Positions 18,185-26,928 of a DNA stretch of 64,000 bases are shown in pieces. The stretch is from assembly GCF_003144035.1 (NCBI RefSeq), contig NZ_QFWT01000011.1, forward strand, positions 1 through 64,000, read 5' to 3'. Below the pieces are notes generated by a model. The model saw only the letters and a list, made by a program, of their open reading frames with translations. It had not been told where the DNA came from and did no database searches. The DNA comes from Vibrio albus. Lineage in GTDB: Bacteria > Pseudomonadota > Gammaproteobacteria > Enterobacterales > Vibrionaceae. How positions within the stretch are numbered: the first letter of the stretch is position 1; the number at the start of each line of letters is the position of its first letter. A program made the translations under genes and the position numbers.

Positions 18185-18285
18185 CAGCATGCAGGTATCG
18201 ATAAACAGACCCTCTGCGCCAAGGATGGCGCAGCGGAACTCCATGGATGGATTTATGCGTGCCTGTGTTCGATACTTGCGTGCTG
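18185..18285. repeat. Structured inverted-repeat element between ribF and murJ
   Basis: About 100 bases bounded by imperfect inverted arms: 18185-18208 (CAGCATGCAGGTATCGATAA...) and 18263-18285 (...GTTCGATACTTGCGTGCTG), matching at roughly 20 of 24 positions. Nested inside are CTGCGCCA-AGGA-TGGCGCAG (18214-18233) and the palindrome TCCATGGATGGA (18240-18251). It lies in the 270-base ribF-murJ gap, with no ORF. It looks like a REP- or MITE-type intergenic repeat. The family name cannot be settled without genome copies. Confidence 0.6.
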
Positions 18286-18341
18286 CTCTGCAATCCGAAA
18301 CACATTCCAACCGAAGATATCAACTGATTAGTCAGACCTAA

Positions 18342-19895
18342 TCAGCCTTTTAAATGACGCATTCTCATTCCTAGTGCGACAGCAGTGACCACATAGACCA
18401 GACCACCAAAGCCGATCAGTAACGCCAGCATCATGGCGCGCTCGGTCAGGCTCCACCCCAGCCAGACCGGCATCGCTTCTAACTGCCACAAAACTGCAGC
18501 TACCATAACCCCACCAGCGATGACAAGGCGGGCAACAAAACCCATCGTCTGTTTGCTGATTTGGTACACCTGAGCAATATGCAGCCCACGGTACAGCAAC
18601 GCCATATTCACAAATGCAGACAACGCGGTCGCCATTGCCAGGCCGATATAGCCATAGAAATACGCCAGAATCGCGTTAAACACCATATTAGTGACCATCG
18701 CAATGATGCCGTAACGTACCGGTGTCTTGGTATCCTGGCGCGAGTAATAGCCGGGAGCCAGTACTTTTATCAGCATAAAATTCAGCAGGCCGGATGCGTA
18801 TGCCAATAAAGATAACGAGGCCTGCTGCACGTCGGCCGGAGTAAATTCACCGCGCATAAACAGCACCATCATCATCGGCTTGGCCAACACCATTAACCCC
18901 AGCATCGCCGGAAGTCCGAGCAAAATGACCATACGCACGCCCCAGTCCATAGTAGAAGCGAACCCTTCGCTATGAGCATCCACATGCTTTCTGGACAAAG
19001 CAGGCAGTATCACGGTCGCAATAGCAATACCGAACAGACCAAGAGGAAACTCCAGAAGACGATCAGAATAGTACAGCCAGCTGATCGAGCCGGTTTGCAG
19101 AAAACTGGCGATAAAGGTATCAAACAACAGGTTAATCTGACTGACTGACACCCCAAACAGCGCCGGGATCATCAGGGTACGAATTTTAACCACGCCCGGA
19201 TCATGCCAGCCCCATTTCGGCCTCACCAGCATCCCCTCTTTAATCAGGAATGGGAGCTGGAAAAGAAACTGCACCAACCCGCCCAGAAAGACCCCAATAG
19301 CCAGACCGATCTCCGGCTGATCCAAATTCGGGGCGATAAACAAAGCCGACGAAATGATCATGATGTTGAGGAACACCGGCGTAAAAGAGGACACCGCGAA
19401 TTTCCCTAACGTATTCAGCACAGCTCCGGACAAGGCCACAAAGGTAATAAACCAAAGATACGGAAAGGTGATCTTCAGCATCAGGCTCGCCAGCTCAAAT
19501 TTAGGTGCTGCGGGTCCGTCATTCAGCCAGTCGATAAACCAGCCCGCCCCAAATAGTGCTGCGACAGCCCCGGAGCCGACTACCCCCAACAAGGTGACAA
19601 TGGTAACAATGCCCCCCAACGTACCGGACACCCGGGCAATAAGCTCTCTGGTTCGATTTTTATCACCAGAAGACTCATATTCCGTTAATACGGGGACAAA
19701 CGCCTGTGAAAATGCCCCTTCAGCAAACAGACGACGTAAAAAATTCGGGATCTTATTAGCGAAGAAAAACACATCGGCACTCGCTCCGGCCCCCATCAGG
19801 TTGGCAACGACCACATCCCTGACCAACCCCAACACTCGGGAGATAAAAGTCATCATGCTTACGATTAAGCCTGACTTTAACAATCTTTTGCTCAC
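18342..19895 (-). CDS. murJ: Lipid II flippase MurJ
   Basis: MurJ flips the peptidoglycan precursor lipid II across the inner membrane. The 517-residue MATE-like protein shows about 14 hydrophobic segments. It starts with the family hallmark MSKRLLKSGLIVSMMTFISRV..GLVRD. An ANKIPNFLRRLFAEGAFSQAFVPV segment after the first helices is characteristic. It is upstream of ribF on the same strand and divergent from rpsT, the usual layout. Confidence 0.96.
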   Translation of the reverse strand: MSKRLLKSGLIVSMMTFISRVLGLVRDVVVANLMGAGASADVFFFANKIPNFLRRLFAEGAFSQAFVPVLTEYESSGDKNRTRELIARVSGTLGGIVTIVTLLGVVGSGAVAALFGAGWFIDWLNDGPAAPKFELASLMLKITFPYLWFITFVALSGAVLNTLGKFAVSSFTPVFLNIMIISSALFIAPNLDQPEIGLAIGVFLGGLVQFLFQLPFLIKEGMLVRPKWGWHDPGVVKIRTLMIPALFGVSVSQINLLFDTFIASFLQTGSISWLYYSDRLLEFPLGLFGIAIATVILPALSRKHVDAHSEGFASTMDWGVRMVILLGLPAMLGLMVLAKPMMMVLFMRGEFTPADVQQASLSLLAYASGLLNFMLIKVLAPGYYSRQDTKTPVRYGIIAMVTNMVFNAILAYFYGYIGLAMATALSAFVNMALLYRGLHIAQVYQISKQTMGFVARLVIAGGVMVAAVLWQLEAMPVWLGWSLTERAMMLALLIGFGGLVYVVTAVALGMRMRHLKG

Positions 19896-20059
19896 ATATA
19901 CCTCATCAGAACCATGCCGATAACAGAAACCAATGCCAATAGGACGACTTATTTAATAGCATTGGCAAAAAAATGCTGATAGAATCCCCGCCATCTTAAC
20001 CGCGTTAACCTGACTATTCCAAAATTTGTGTGGACTAGATGGGTTTTTGCACAAATCAT

Positions 20060-20088
20060 TTGACATTCCGGCGAGAAAGAGGCATCCT
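20060..20088 (+). promoter_or_regulatory. Possible rpsT promoter
   Basis: TTGACA (20060-20065), 17 bases and CATCCT (20083-20088) are followed by a GC-rich discriminator. The -35 box is perfect and the -10 is poor. E. coli rpsT has two promoters. A second candidate -10 TAGAAT near 19980 also precedes a C-rich discriminator. Confidence 0.35.
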
Positions 20089-20135
20089 CCTCCGCCTTAA
20101 ATTGTCACCGAACTAAGTTTTTGGGAGTTAGACCC

Positions 20136-20396
20136 TTGGCAAACAGTAAATCTGCTAAGAAGCGCGCTATCCAAGCTGAGAAACGTCGCCAGCACAACGC
20201 TAGCCGTCGTTCAATGATGCGCACTTACATGAAGAAAACTATCGCTGCTATCAACGCTGGCGATAAAGAAGCTGCAACTGCTGCATTTGCTGCAGTTACA
20301 CCTATCCTGGACCGTATGGCAACTAAAGGCCTTATTCACAAGAATAAAGCTGCTCGTCATAAGTCTCGCTTCGCTGCAGCTATCAAAGCTCTGTAA
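20136..20396 (+). CDS. rpsT: 30S ribosomal protein S20
   Basis: S20 binds 16S rRNA early in 30S assembly. The start is TTG at 20136, giving MANSKSAKKRAIQAEKRRQ and 86 residues, preceded by GGGAG at 20123-20127. The in-frame TTG at 20121 would put five foreign residues in front. E. coli rpsT also uses a weak non-ATG start, which is part of its feedback regulation, so the conservation is meaningful. The gene is compact, with a strong terminator. Confidence 0.97.
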   Translation: MANSKSAKKRAIQAEKRRQHNASRRSMMRTYMKKTIAAINAGDKEAATAAFAAVTPILDRMATKGLIHKNKAARHKSRFAAAIKAL

Positions 20397-20416
20397 TTCA
20401 GTCTTTGTTGCAAGCG

Positions 20417-20447
20417 AAAAAAACCGGCTTAATGCCGGTTTTTTTAT
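20417..20447 (+). terminator. rpsT terminator
   Basis: AAACCGGC pairs with GCCGGTTT across TTAAT, extended by A and T tracts, 25 bases after the stop. Confidence 0.92.
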
Positions 20448-20471
20448 ATTCGTTATATTGTTAAGCAACCA

Positions 20472-20768
20472 TTATACGGCGCAATACATGCTATGCAGCA
20501 GATGGATCATCTGCTTTACTTCGTCACTCTTCAGTGAATAATACACCGTCTGCGCTTCTTTTCGGGTACTCACCAGACCGTCTCTTCTCAACCAGGCCAG
20601 ATGTTGTGAAAGGGCTGACTGACTCAGCTCCAGCTTGGTACATAACTCCCCAACTGAAAGCTCCTGACCATGAAGTAAACAAAGGATTTGCAGTCTCCTC
20701 TCATTTGCCATTGCTTTCAGCAAGGCTACAGCCTGAGCAGAGTTTTGCTCCATATCCTGTAGATTCAT
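20472..20768 (-). CDS. hlyU: ArsR/SmtB family regulator HlyU
   Basis: HlyU is a winged-helix regulator that activates haemolysin and toxin genes in pathogenic Vibrio, largely by displacing H-NS. The ATG at 20768 is preceded by GGAGG at a 7-base spacing and gives 98 residues beginning MNLQDMEQNSAQAVALLKAM. The longer frame to 20792 lacks a ribosome site. LSVGELCTKLELSQSALSQHLAWLRRDGLV is the recognition helix region. Two Cys in CLLHGQE and MYCAV correspond to the redox or sulfide-sensing Cys of HlyU. The nhaR neighbourhood matches V. cholerae. Confidence 0.9.
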   Translation of the reverse strand: MNLQDMEQNSAQAVALLKAMANERRLQILCLLHGQELSVGELCTKLELSQSALSQHLAWLRRDGLVSTRKEAQTVYYSLKSDEVKQMIHLLHSMYCAV

Positions 20769-20894
20769 TCTTAGCCTCCGTTGAGCTACCACATTATCAT
20801 CTGTAAACTAAACTCTGGATATTAATACATTCATTATCTGTATAAAAGTATTTACAGCTGTTTATATTACAAATTTAGACTTATAAAAAAGAAA

Positions 20895-21785
20895 TCAGTC
20901 AAATAGGTGGCTGAAGTCTTCATCACATACTTTTTTCACCGCTGGATGCTGGATCATTCTCTCGGCAAAAATGACATAATACTCTTCTTTGAGATCTTTA
21001 ACCTCCCCAACCAGCTGTAACTGAAATTCATCACCCACCTCTGACAGATAAAAGTGAGGGGCCAGAAATATGGCATCGGTGTTATAACGGGCAAACGCTT
21101 TCATCAGTGCAACATCATCGAACTCTCCCAGTATATTCGGCTGAATTCCCTGCTGATCAAACCACTGCGATACTTTTCGTCCCATCGAAGTACGGCTTCC
21201 GGGAACCAGGAGCTTTCTTTGCTCTAAAATAGCTGGAAAATCTGGGTTATCGACACTCCCTGCACAAAAGAAGCTAAGAGAGCACTCTCCCAGCTTCTTA
21301 CTGTACAATCCCGGGCTCTGACTGGAATCCACCGGACAATCAGACAAAATCATATCCAGTTTATGTTGGGAAAGCTGATCGATAAGCATTTCATGCGTCG
21401 ATTCAAAGCAGCGTAAATGAATACTACTGTCCTCCGGTACAATCGACATCAAAACCTTACTGACCAAGTGTTTTGACAAAGCATCAGACACTCCGACATC
21501 AAACAACAGATTAGACCGCTGGCTATAATTAACAATATCCAACATTTCATAGCTCAAACCAAACATACGGTCGGCATACTTAAAAATAAGCTGACCAAGT
21601 TCGGTTGGCTCTATATTTCTGCCATTACGTTTAGTTAGCTTTCCTTTAACTCTCTCTTCCAGGGCCTTAATCTGACCGGTTACCGTCTGCGGAGTCAGAA
21701 ACAGTGCGTCTGCTGCTTTGGAAACCGAGCCTTGCTTACAGACCATCCAAAAATAGTAGAGGTGATTATAATTAAGGTGTGACAT
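20895..21785 (-). CDS. nhaR: LysR-family transcriptional activator NhaR
   Basis: NhaR activates the Na+/H+ antiporter gene nhaA in response to sodium. The 296-residue protein has an N-terminal winged helix (MSHLNYNHLYYFWMVCKQGSVSKAADAL) and a LysR effector domain. The sequence HLNYNHLYYFW is characteristic of NhaR rather than other LysR proteins. nhaA itself is not adjacent here. It is divergent from nptA across about 380 bases. Confidence 0.92.
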   Translation of the reverse strand: MSHLNYNHLYYFWMVCKQGSVSKAADALFLTPQTVTGQIKALEERVKGKLTKRNGRNIEPTELGQLIFKYADRMFGLSYEMLDIVNYSQRSNLLFDVGVSDALSKHLVSKVLMSIVPEDSSIHLRCFESTHEMLIDQLSQHKLDMILSDCPVDSSQSPGLYSKKLGECSLSFFCAGSVDNPDFPAILEQRKLLVPGSRTSMGRKVSQWFDQQGIQPNILGEFDDVALMKAFARYNTDAIFLAPHFYLSEVGDEFQLQLVGEVKDLKEEYYVIFAERMIQHPAVKKVCDEDFSHLFD

Positions 21786-22078
21786 ATCTTTTTCTCGTTC
21801 GCTTATCCTATTAAGCTTAAATCATATTGATTGTGAACACGAACACTTAAAAATAAATGAACAAAACACCATTAACCATCGGAAATACCGAACAATGAAA
21901 ATCATAAGATGACAGTACTGTCATTTTTCCAGAGGCAAAAAGGATAAAAAAGAGAATTGATTTTATATTTCCCAAACCATTACAAAAACAAGTAAAACAT
22001 AGTAAAACCAAACAGTTAACCAACAACAAAATCACATCCTAAACTCAAAAAAACAACTCCCCCCTCAGTTTTATAAAA

Positions 22079-22112
22079 CTGTCATATTACTGAAACATTA
22101 CCTCTCTAGTAT
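22079..22112 (+). promoter_or_regulatory. Pho box and promoter of nptA
   Basis: CTGTCAT-ATTA-CTGAAAC (22079-22096) matches the PhoB box of two CTGTCAT repeats spaced 11 bases apart. Ten bases later TAGTAT (22107-22112) can serve as the -10. A Pho box replacing the -35 is the normal layout of PhoB-activated promoters. The remaining 290 bases of the nhaR-nptA gap are A/T rich. They hold the perfect palindrome ATGACAGTACTGTCAT (21909-21924) and CAGTTTTATAAAACTG (22066-22081), which overlaps the Pho box. Confidence 0.75.
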
Positions 22113-22167
22113 CCGCCTCAAGTTAATCAATTTGACCACAACAAAAACGGTCACGGAGAAAACGACT

Positions 22168-23316
22168 ATGAACCAAGCAACTACTGTCGCAGAGCAACCG
22201 GTAACAAACTCTTCCCGCTTGCTACGCTGGATAAACTTGGCTTTCATGCTTTACTTGCTGTTATTGGCAGTATCAATGGTCGGAAGTGGATTTAAACTCG
22301 CAACCGGAGAACACGCCAAAACATTATTTGAGTTTGCGTCACACCCTGTCGCAGGCCTGATGATCGGCTTAGTTGCAACGGCGCTAATTCAATCTTCCAG
22401 TACGGTAACCTCTATCATCGTTGGCCTGGTTGCCGGCGGACTGCCGGTGGAAACCGCAATTCCTATGATCATGGGTGCCAATATCGGTACCACAGTAACC
22501 AATACTCTGGTCAGCCTTGGCCATGTTCGTTGCAAAGACGAATTCAAGCGAGCCTTTGCCGGTGCCACTGTTCATGACTTTTTTAACCTTTTGGCTGTGC
22601 TTATTTTCCTACCGATGGAAATGATGTTTGGTCTGCTGGAAAAAGTGTCTCACTGGCTGGTTTCACCAATGCTGGCAACGGGTGATATGAGCATCAAAAG
22701 CTTTAACTTTGTTAAACCGATTACCAAGCCTGTCGTGCATGCTCTAAAAGAACCTCTTAGCCATTTCAGCGATGTAGTTGGCGGTGCCGTGCTGATCGTT
22801 CTGGGTATTGCTATTGTTTTCGTAGCCATCACCGTAATGGGTAAACTCATGAAGAGCCTGATGGTTGGTCGTGCAAAAGATATCCTGAAAAATGCCATTG
22901 GTCGTGGTCCCCTGCACGGTATTCTGTCTGGTTCGGTTGTAACGGTACTGGTTCAGTCTTCTTCAACCACGACCAGCCTGATGGTACCGCTTGTCGGAAC
23001 TGGTGTACTAAAAGTTCGTGATATCTATCCGTTTACTCTGGGCGCGAATATCGGTACCTGTATTACCGCGCTGTTAGCGGCAACAGCAGTAACCGGAGAG
23101 TTTGCAGCATTTGCTCTGCAAATCGCACTAGTGCACCTGACGTTCAATATCTTGGCAACACTGCTTATCTTCGGTATTCCTTTCCTTCGGGAATTGCCAC
23201 TAAAAGGGGCTGATATCATCTCCGACCTCGCAATAAAGAATAAAGGGGTTGTAGCGGCTTATCTGCTGGCAGTATTCATTGTGATGCCGGGTAGCATACT
23301 ATTACTGACAGTCTGA
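22168..23316 (+). CDS. nptA: Sodium-dependent phosphate cotransporter (NptA, NaPi-II family)
   Basis: The 382-residue inner-membrane protein belongs to the Na+/phosphate cotransporter II (SLC34) family. Its inverted halves both contain the QSSST motif: TALIQSSSTVTSIIVGL and VTVLVQSSSTTTSLMVPL, each followed by a GANIGT motif. ATG 22168 follows GGAG (22154-22157). An upstream in-frame TTG at 22132 has no ribosome site. The Pho box implies induction by phosphate starvation. A Na+-coupled transporter next to nhaR fits a sodium-adapted bacterium. Confidence 0.93.
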   Translation: MNQATTVAEQPVTNSSRLLRWINLAFMLYLLLLAVSMVGSGFKLATGEHAKTLFEFASHPVAGLMIGLVATALIQSSSTVTSIIVGLVAGGLPVETAIPMIMGANIGTTVTNTLVSLGHVRCKDEFKRAFAGATVHDFFNLLAVLIFLPMEMMFGLLEKVSHWLVSPMLATGDMSIKSFNFVKPITKPVVHALKEPLSHFSDVVGGAVLIVLGIAIVFVAITVMGKLMKSLMVGRAKDILKNAIGRGPLHGILSGSVVTVLVQSSSTTTSLMVPLVGTGVLKVRDIYPFTLGANIGTCITALLAATAVTGEFAAFALQIALVHLTFNILATLLIFGIPFLRELPLKGADIISDLAIKNKGVVAAYLLAVFIVMPGSILLLTV

Positions 23317-23345
23317 TACAGAACCAATAACAGACTGAAATTTAA

Positions 23346-23377
23346 GGGCCTGCCGGCTATTGTCGGCAGGCCTTTTT
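23346..23377 (+). terminator. nptA terminator
   Basis: GGCCTGCCG pairs with CGGCAGGCC and is followed by TTTTT, 30 bases after the stop. Confidence 0.92.
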
Positions 23378-23463
23378 GATCGCATGGAAAGTGCTACAGA
23401 AATGAAACTGAACCGTAAAGGTGATACGATTGCCCGCAATTATATTAACTCTCAGTTCAGACT

Positions 23464-24315
23464 ATGAAACAGTACTTAGATTTATGCCAGCGGATCGTTG
23501 ATGACGGTGTTTGGGTCGAAAACAAAAGAACCGGAAAACGTTGTCTTACCGTAATTAATGCGGACCTGACCTATGACGTCGCTAACGGTGAATTCCCGCT
23601 GGTAACAACCAGAAAAAGCTTCTGGAAATCAGCCATTGCAGAGATTATCGGGTATATCCGCGGATACGATAATGCAGCCGAATTCAGAAAACTCGGCACC
23701 AAAACCTGGGATGCGAATGCGAATGACAATGCAGACTGGCTGGCGAACCCACACCGTAAGGGCGCAGATGACTGCGGATTTATCTATGGTAAAGTCGGAC
23801 GCAACTTCCCTAAGCCAGACGGCGGTAGCGTCGACCTGCTGAGACAGATCGTGGATGACCTGTCCAAGGGGATTGATAACCGGGGAGAGATTTTTACTTT
23901 CTACCATCCCGGAGCCTTCCATATGGGCTGCCTGCGTCCTTGTATGTACAGCCATCACTTCTCCCTGTTAGGTGACACCCTGTACCTTAACAGCACACAG
24001 AGAAGCTGTGACGTACCACTGGGGCTGAACTTTAATATGGTCCAGGTTTACTTCTTCCTGGCAATTATGGCCCAAATCACCGGTAAAAAGCCCGGACAGG
24101 CCTATCATAAAATCGTGAATGCCCATATTTACGAAGATCAGCTTGATCTGATGCGGGATGTTCAGCTGAAACGTGAGCCATTCCCGGCACCAAAGCTGAT
24201 CATCAATCCGGAAATCAAAACTCTGGAAGATCTGGAAACCTGGGTCACTCTGGACGACTTTGACGTCGAAGAGTATCAGCATCATGAAGCCATCCGATAT
24301 CCGTTTTCTGTCTGA
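23464..24315 (+). CDS. thyA: Thymidylate synthase ThyA
   Basis: ThyA methylates dUMP to dTMP using methylene-tetrahydrofolate. The 283-residue protein has the nucleophilic Cys at 160 in CLRPCMYSHHF and the dUMP phosphate motif QRSCD at 179-183, followed by GLNFN. The segment around the catalytic Cys differs from the common ALPPCHAFFQF form of E. coli ThyA. I recall this divergent form from Vibrio. Its 3' end overlaps the AraC gene by 32 bases. Confidence 0.95.
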   Translation: MKQYLDLCQRIVDDGVWVENKRTGKRCLTVINADLTYDVANGEFPLVTTRKSFWKSAIAEIIGYIRGYDNAAEFRKLGTKTWDANANDNADWLANPHRKGADDCGFIYGKVGRNFPKPDGGSVDLLRQIVDDLSKGIDNRGEIFTFYHPGAFHMGCLRPCMYSHHFSLLGDTLYLNSTQRSCDVPLGLNFNMVQVYFFLAIMAQITGKKPGQAYHKIVNAHIYEDQLDLMRDVQLKREPFPAPKLIINPEIKTLEDLETWVTLDDFDVEEYQHHEAIRYPFSV

Positions 24316-25132
24316 ATACGCTTCAGCCCCACACCTGATAGGGCAGGTTTACTTTTCTGATAACCTGCCCAGCCCGCCAGAAACGGCAGTACAGGTGCAT
24401 TTTCAGCGTCTGGATATTGTTGTGGACGGGAAGCTACTCATAGAGACGGGTAGCGACACCGGACAGCATACCCGGTTTCATTTAAATCAGGGAGATATTT
24501 TATATACTCCGGCTAATTGTTGGAGCATTGCCCTCCCGAAAAAGCCGGTCACCATACTGAGTGTTCAGGTTGGTAAGCAGAGCTTCGGCCTGACTATGAA
24601 ACTATGGGATGGGGAGCAATTTTCTGACCTTCAGGATATCCACATTCTCCGCAGAGGCCCAAGAACCGGCACTTTTATTTTACAGTCAATAGAAGAACTG
24701 CACTGGCATCAGAAAGACCAAAGTACTTTACGGTTGCTGTTCTCCTCACTATTCAGCCATATCCTCGATTTATACCTCAACCCACCAGATACACTTTCCC
24801 GGGGCAAAGCTCTGTTTGAGGCGGTAAGAGACTATCTGGAGCAACATTATCATACGCCTTTAACCCGCGAGGCTGTCGCACAGCATTTCTATGTCTCTCC
24901 GGGCTATCTGTCGCAGCTATTTCAGAAAGAGGGAAAGCTCAAATTTAATGAATACCTGACCCATATCCGCCTGGAACGGGCCAAGTATCTGTTGAAAGAG
25001 TATGACATGACGGTAAAAGAGGTCGCACACCGATGCGGTTTCAATGACAGTAACTATTTCTGCCGTGTATTTCGTAACCAGACAGCTCGCTCACCATCAG
25101 AATATCGTACCCAGTATCGCAGTCATCTCTGA
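24284..25132 (+). CDS. AraC-family transcriptional regulator
   Basis: A 282-residue regulator with an N-terminal cupin-like sensing domain (about 1-165) and a C-terminal double helix-turn-helix (about 180-278). The C-terminal domain contains REAVAQHFYVSPGYLSQLF and VKEVAHRCGFNDSNYFCRVFR, the AraC signature. The start is taken as ATG 24284, inside the thyA 3' end. A TTG at 24260 is also in frame. The overlap suggests translational coupling to thyA. Ligand and targets are not evident. The neighbouring convergent fsa gene or a sugar locus is a guess only. Confidence 0.88.
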   Translation: MKPSDIRFLSEYASAPHLIGQVYFSDNLPSPPETAVQVHFQRLDIVVDGKLLIETGSDTGQHTRFHLNQGDILYTPANCWSIALPKKPVTILSVQVGKQSFGLTMKLWDGEQFSDLQDIHILRRGPRTGTFILQSIEELHWHQKDQSTLRLLFSSLFSHILDLYLNPPDTLSRGKALFEAVRDYLEQHYHTPLTREAVAQHFYVSPGYLSQLFQKEGKLKFNEYLTHIRLERAKYLLKEYDMTVKEVAHRCGFNDSNYFCRVFRNQTARSPSEYRTQYRSHL

Positions 25133-25169
25133 GCGTGATGATACTGAACCGTCACTCTATGCCTGAGAG

Positions 25170-25850
25170 CTACAGAGCATCCAGTACCGTTGTACCAGCC
25201 CCATACACCGCTTCCCAGTCCGCAGTAAACCCGGCAACACCAGAATCCGTTAACGGATGCTTCAGCAATTGATCAAACACATCCGGGGCGATAGTCACCG
25301 TCTGAGCACCGGCTTTGGCCACTTCATGTACCTGCTGAACATTTTTAAAGGAAGCAGCCAGCACCTTCGCATCGAGATCGTACACACTAATCAGATGAGC
25401 AATTTCAGCAGCGACCAGCGTTCCGTCACCACAGATATTATCCAGACGGTTTACATAGGGGGCCAGAAACTCAGCACCAGCTTTTGCCGCCATCAGGGCC
25501 TGTTGGGGGGTCAGAATCGCCGTTGCCGTAACACGAATGCCTTTCGCTTTTAAAGCCTTCATGGCCTTAATACCCTGCGGCGTCACCGGAACCTTTATGA
25601 TGAGCTCAGGGTCCACTTCTCGCATCGCATCGGCTTCTCTGACCATAACGTCTGCAGTCTCTCCCATAACCTGAGCGTGCAGCATGCGTTCAGAGCCAAT
25701 AACTTCCCGGATACCCATCAAAATATCTTTCAGGGGCTTATTTTCTTTTGCCACAATAGAAGGGTTGGTTGTCACCCCCTCTAATGGGTACAAATCCACC
25801 GCTTTTTTGATCGCCTCTAAATTGGCCGTATCTAGCATATAAATCATCAT
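25170..25850 (-). CDS. fsa: Fructose-6-phosphate aldolase/transaldolase-like protein
   Basis: A 226-residue TIM-barrel protein of the small transaldolase subfamily (FsaA/FsaB/TalC). It shows LDTANLEAIKKAVDLYPLEGVTTNPSI at the N terminus. The Schiff-base Lys lies in IIKVPVTPQG, with APYVNRLDNICGDG and LAASFKNVQQ further on. It would cleave or form fructose 6-phosphate from dihydroxyacetone and glyceraldehyde 3-phosphate, or act as a transaldolase. Start 25850 follows AGGAG at the right spacing. A longer frame to 25910 is unsupported. It separates thyA from lgt, which adjoin in many relatives. Confidence 0.88.
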   Translation of the reverse strand: MMIYMLDTANLEAIKKAVDLYPLEGVTTNPSIVAKENKPLKDILMGIREVIGSERMLHAQVMGETADVMVREADAMREVDPELIIKVPVTPQGIKAMKALKAKGIRVTATAILTPQQALMAAKAGAEFLAPYVNRLDNICGDGTLVAAEIAHLISVYDLDAKVLAASFKNVQQVHEVAKAGAQTVTIAPDVFDQLLKHPLTDSGVAGFTADWEAVYGAGTTVLDAL

Positions 25851-26031
25851 AAATCTCCTGAGCATAGGACCATTTTTCTCAGCCCAATTTTCACTGGAAA
25901 AGGCTGACATATCAGGCCACCATTAAGTTGATGCCTATACTATAGAGAGAAAATGCTATTGCCCGCCAGAGGACAAATATTCTATTTACTGGATTTTTGT
26001 ATACTGGGTATAAAAGGTAAACCAAACCCTC

Positions 26032-26058
26032 AAAAAAAGCCGCACTGTAAAGTGCGGC
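26032..26058 (-). terminator. lgt operon terminator
   Basis: On the minus strand GCCGCACT pairs with AGTGCGGC around TTAC and is followed by seven T residues. It lies 30 bases past the lgt stop. Confidence 0.92.
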
Positions 26059-26088
26059 CCATGTGCATACCAAACAACCGGCATCCAT

Positions 26089-26904
26089 TCACTTGGCGAT
26101 GTTCTTACGGGCATCCACTCTATAAGCCCATACCATCATCAATACGCCGACAAAAATCATCGGGGATGAAAGGATTTGCCCCATAGAGATAATCCCGCCA
26201 AACAGTCCCAGATGAGCATCCGGTTCGCGGAAGTACTCAACGATAAAGCGAAACACACCATACCCCGCCAGGAATAATCCCGAAACGGCTCCTGCCGGCC
26301 TTGGCTTACGGATAAAGATATTAAGGATAATAAACAACAATACGCCTTCCAGTGCGAATTCATATAGCTGAGAAGGGTGTCGGGGCAGGTAGCCGCCACT
26401 TGGAAACAGAATCGCCCATGGCACATCGGTCACCCGTCCCCAGAGCTCATCATTCATGAAATTACCTAACCGGCCCAGTCCCAGGCCAAACGGAACCAGA
26501 GGAGCAATAAAGTCCGCCACGTTAAAGAAAGTCCGGCTATTTTTCCTGCCATACCAGAACATTGCGGTGATCACCCCAAGCAGACCGCCGTGGAAAGACA
26601 TGCCACCAGTCCAGACCTTTAACAGATATAAAGGGTTATCCATAAACAGGTCAAAATGGTAAAACAGGACATAACCGACCCGCCCGCCGATTACCACACC
26701 CAGAAAACCTGCAAACAGCAAATCGGATACTTGCTCCCGCGTCCAGCCGCTATCCTTTTTATCTGCCCGGCGGTTCGCCAGCCACATAGCGAAAATAAAC
26801 CCAAACAGATACATCAATCCGTACCAGCGAATGGATACCGGTCCGAACGAAATCAGTACAGGATCAATTTGTGGAAACTCAATAAACCCCTGAGCCATAA
26901 ACAT
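26089..26904 (-). CDS. lgt: Prolipoprotein diacylglyceryl transferase Lgt
   Basis: Lgt transfers diacylglycerol from phosphatidylglycerol to the lipobox Cys of prolipoproteins, the step before LspA. The 271-residue membrane protein has about seven hydrophobic segments. It also carries the Lgt signature GRLGNFMNDELWGR (about 147-160) and the conserved HGGLLG after the first cytoplasmic loop. A second ATG at 26898 is an equally plausible start. It is last in the rppH-ptsP-TSUP-lgt unit. Confidence 0.96.
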   Translation of the reverse strand: MFMAQGFIEFPQIDPVLISFGPVSIRWYGLMYLFGFIFAMWLANRRADKKDSGWTREQVSDLLFAGFLGVVIGGRVGYVLFYHFDLFMDNPLYLLKVWTGGMSFHGGLLGVITAMFWYGRKNSRTFFNVADFIAPLVPFGLGLGRLGNFMNDELWGRVTDVPWAILFPSGGYLPRHPSQLYEFALEGVLLFIILNIFIRKPRPAGAVSGLFLAGYGVFRFIVEYFREPDAHLGLFGGIISMGQILSSPMIFVGVLMMVWAYRVDARKNIAK

Positions 26905-26928
26905 TCTCTTCTTTAATGTGATGAATTA

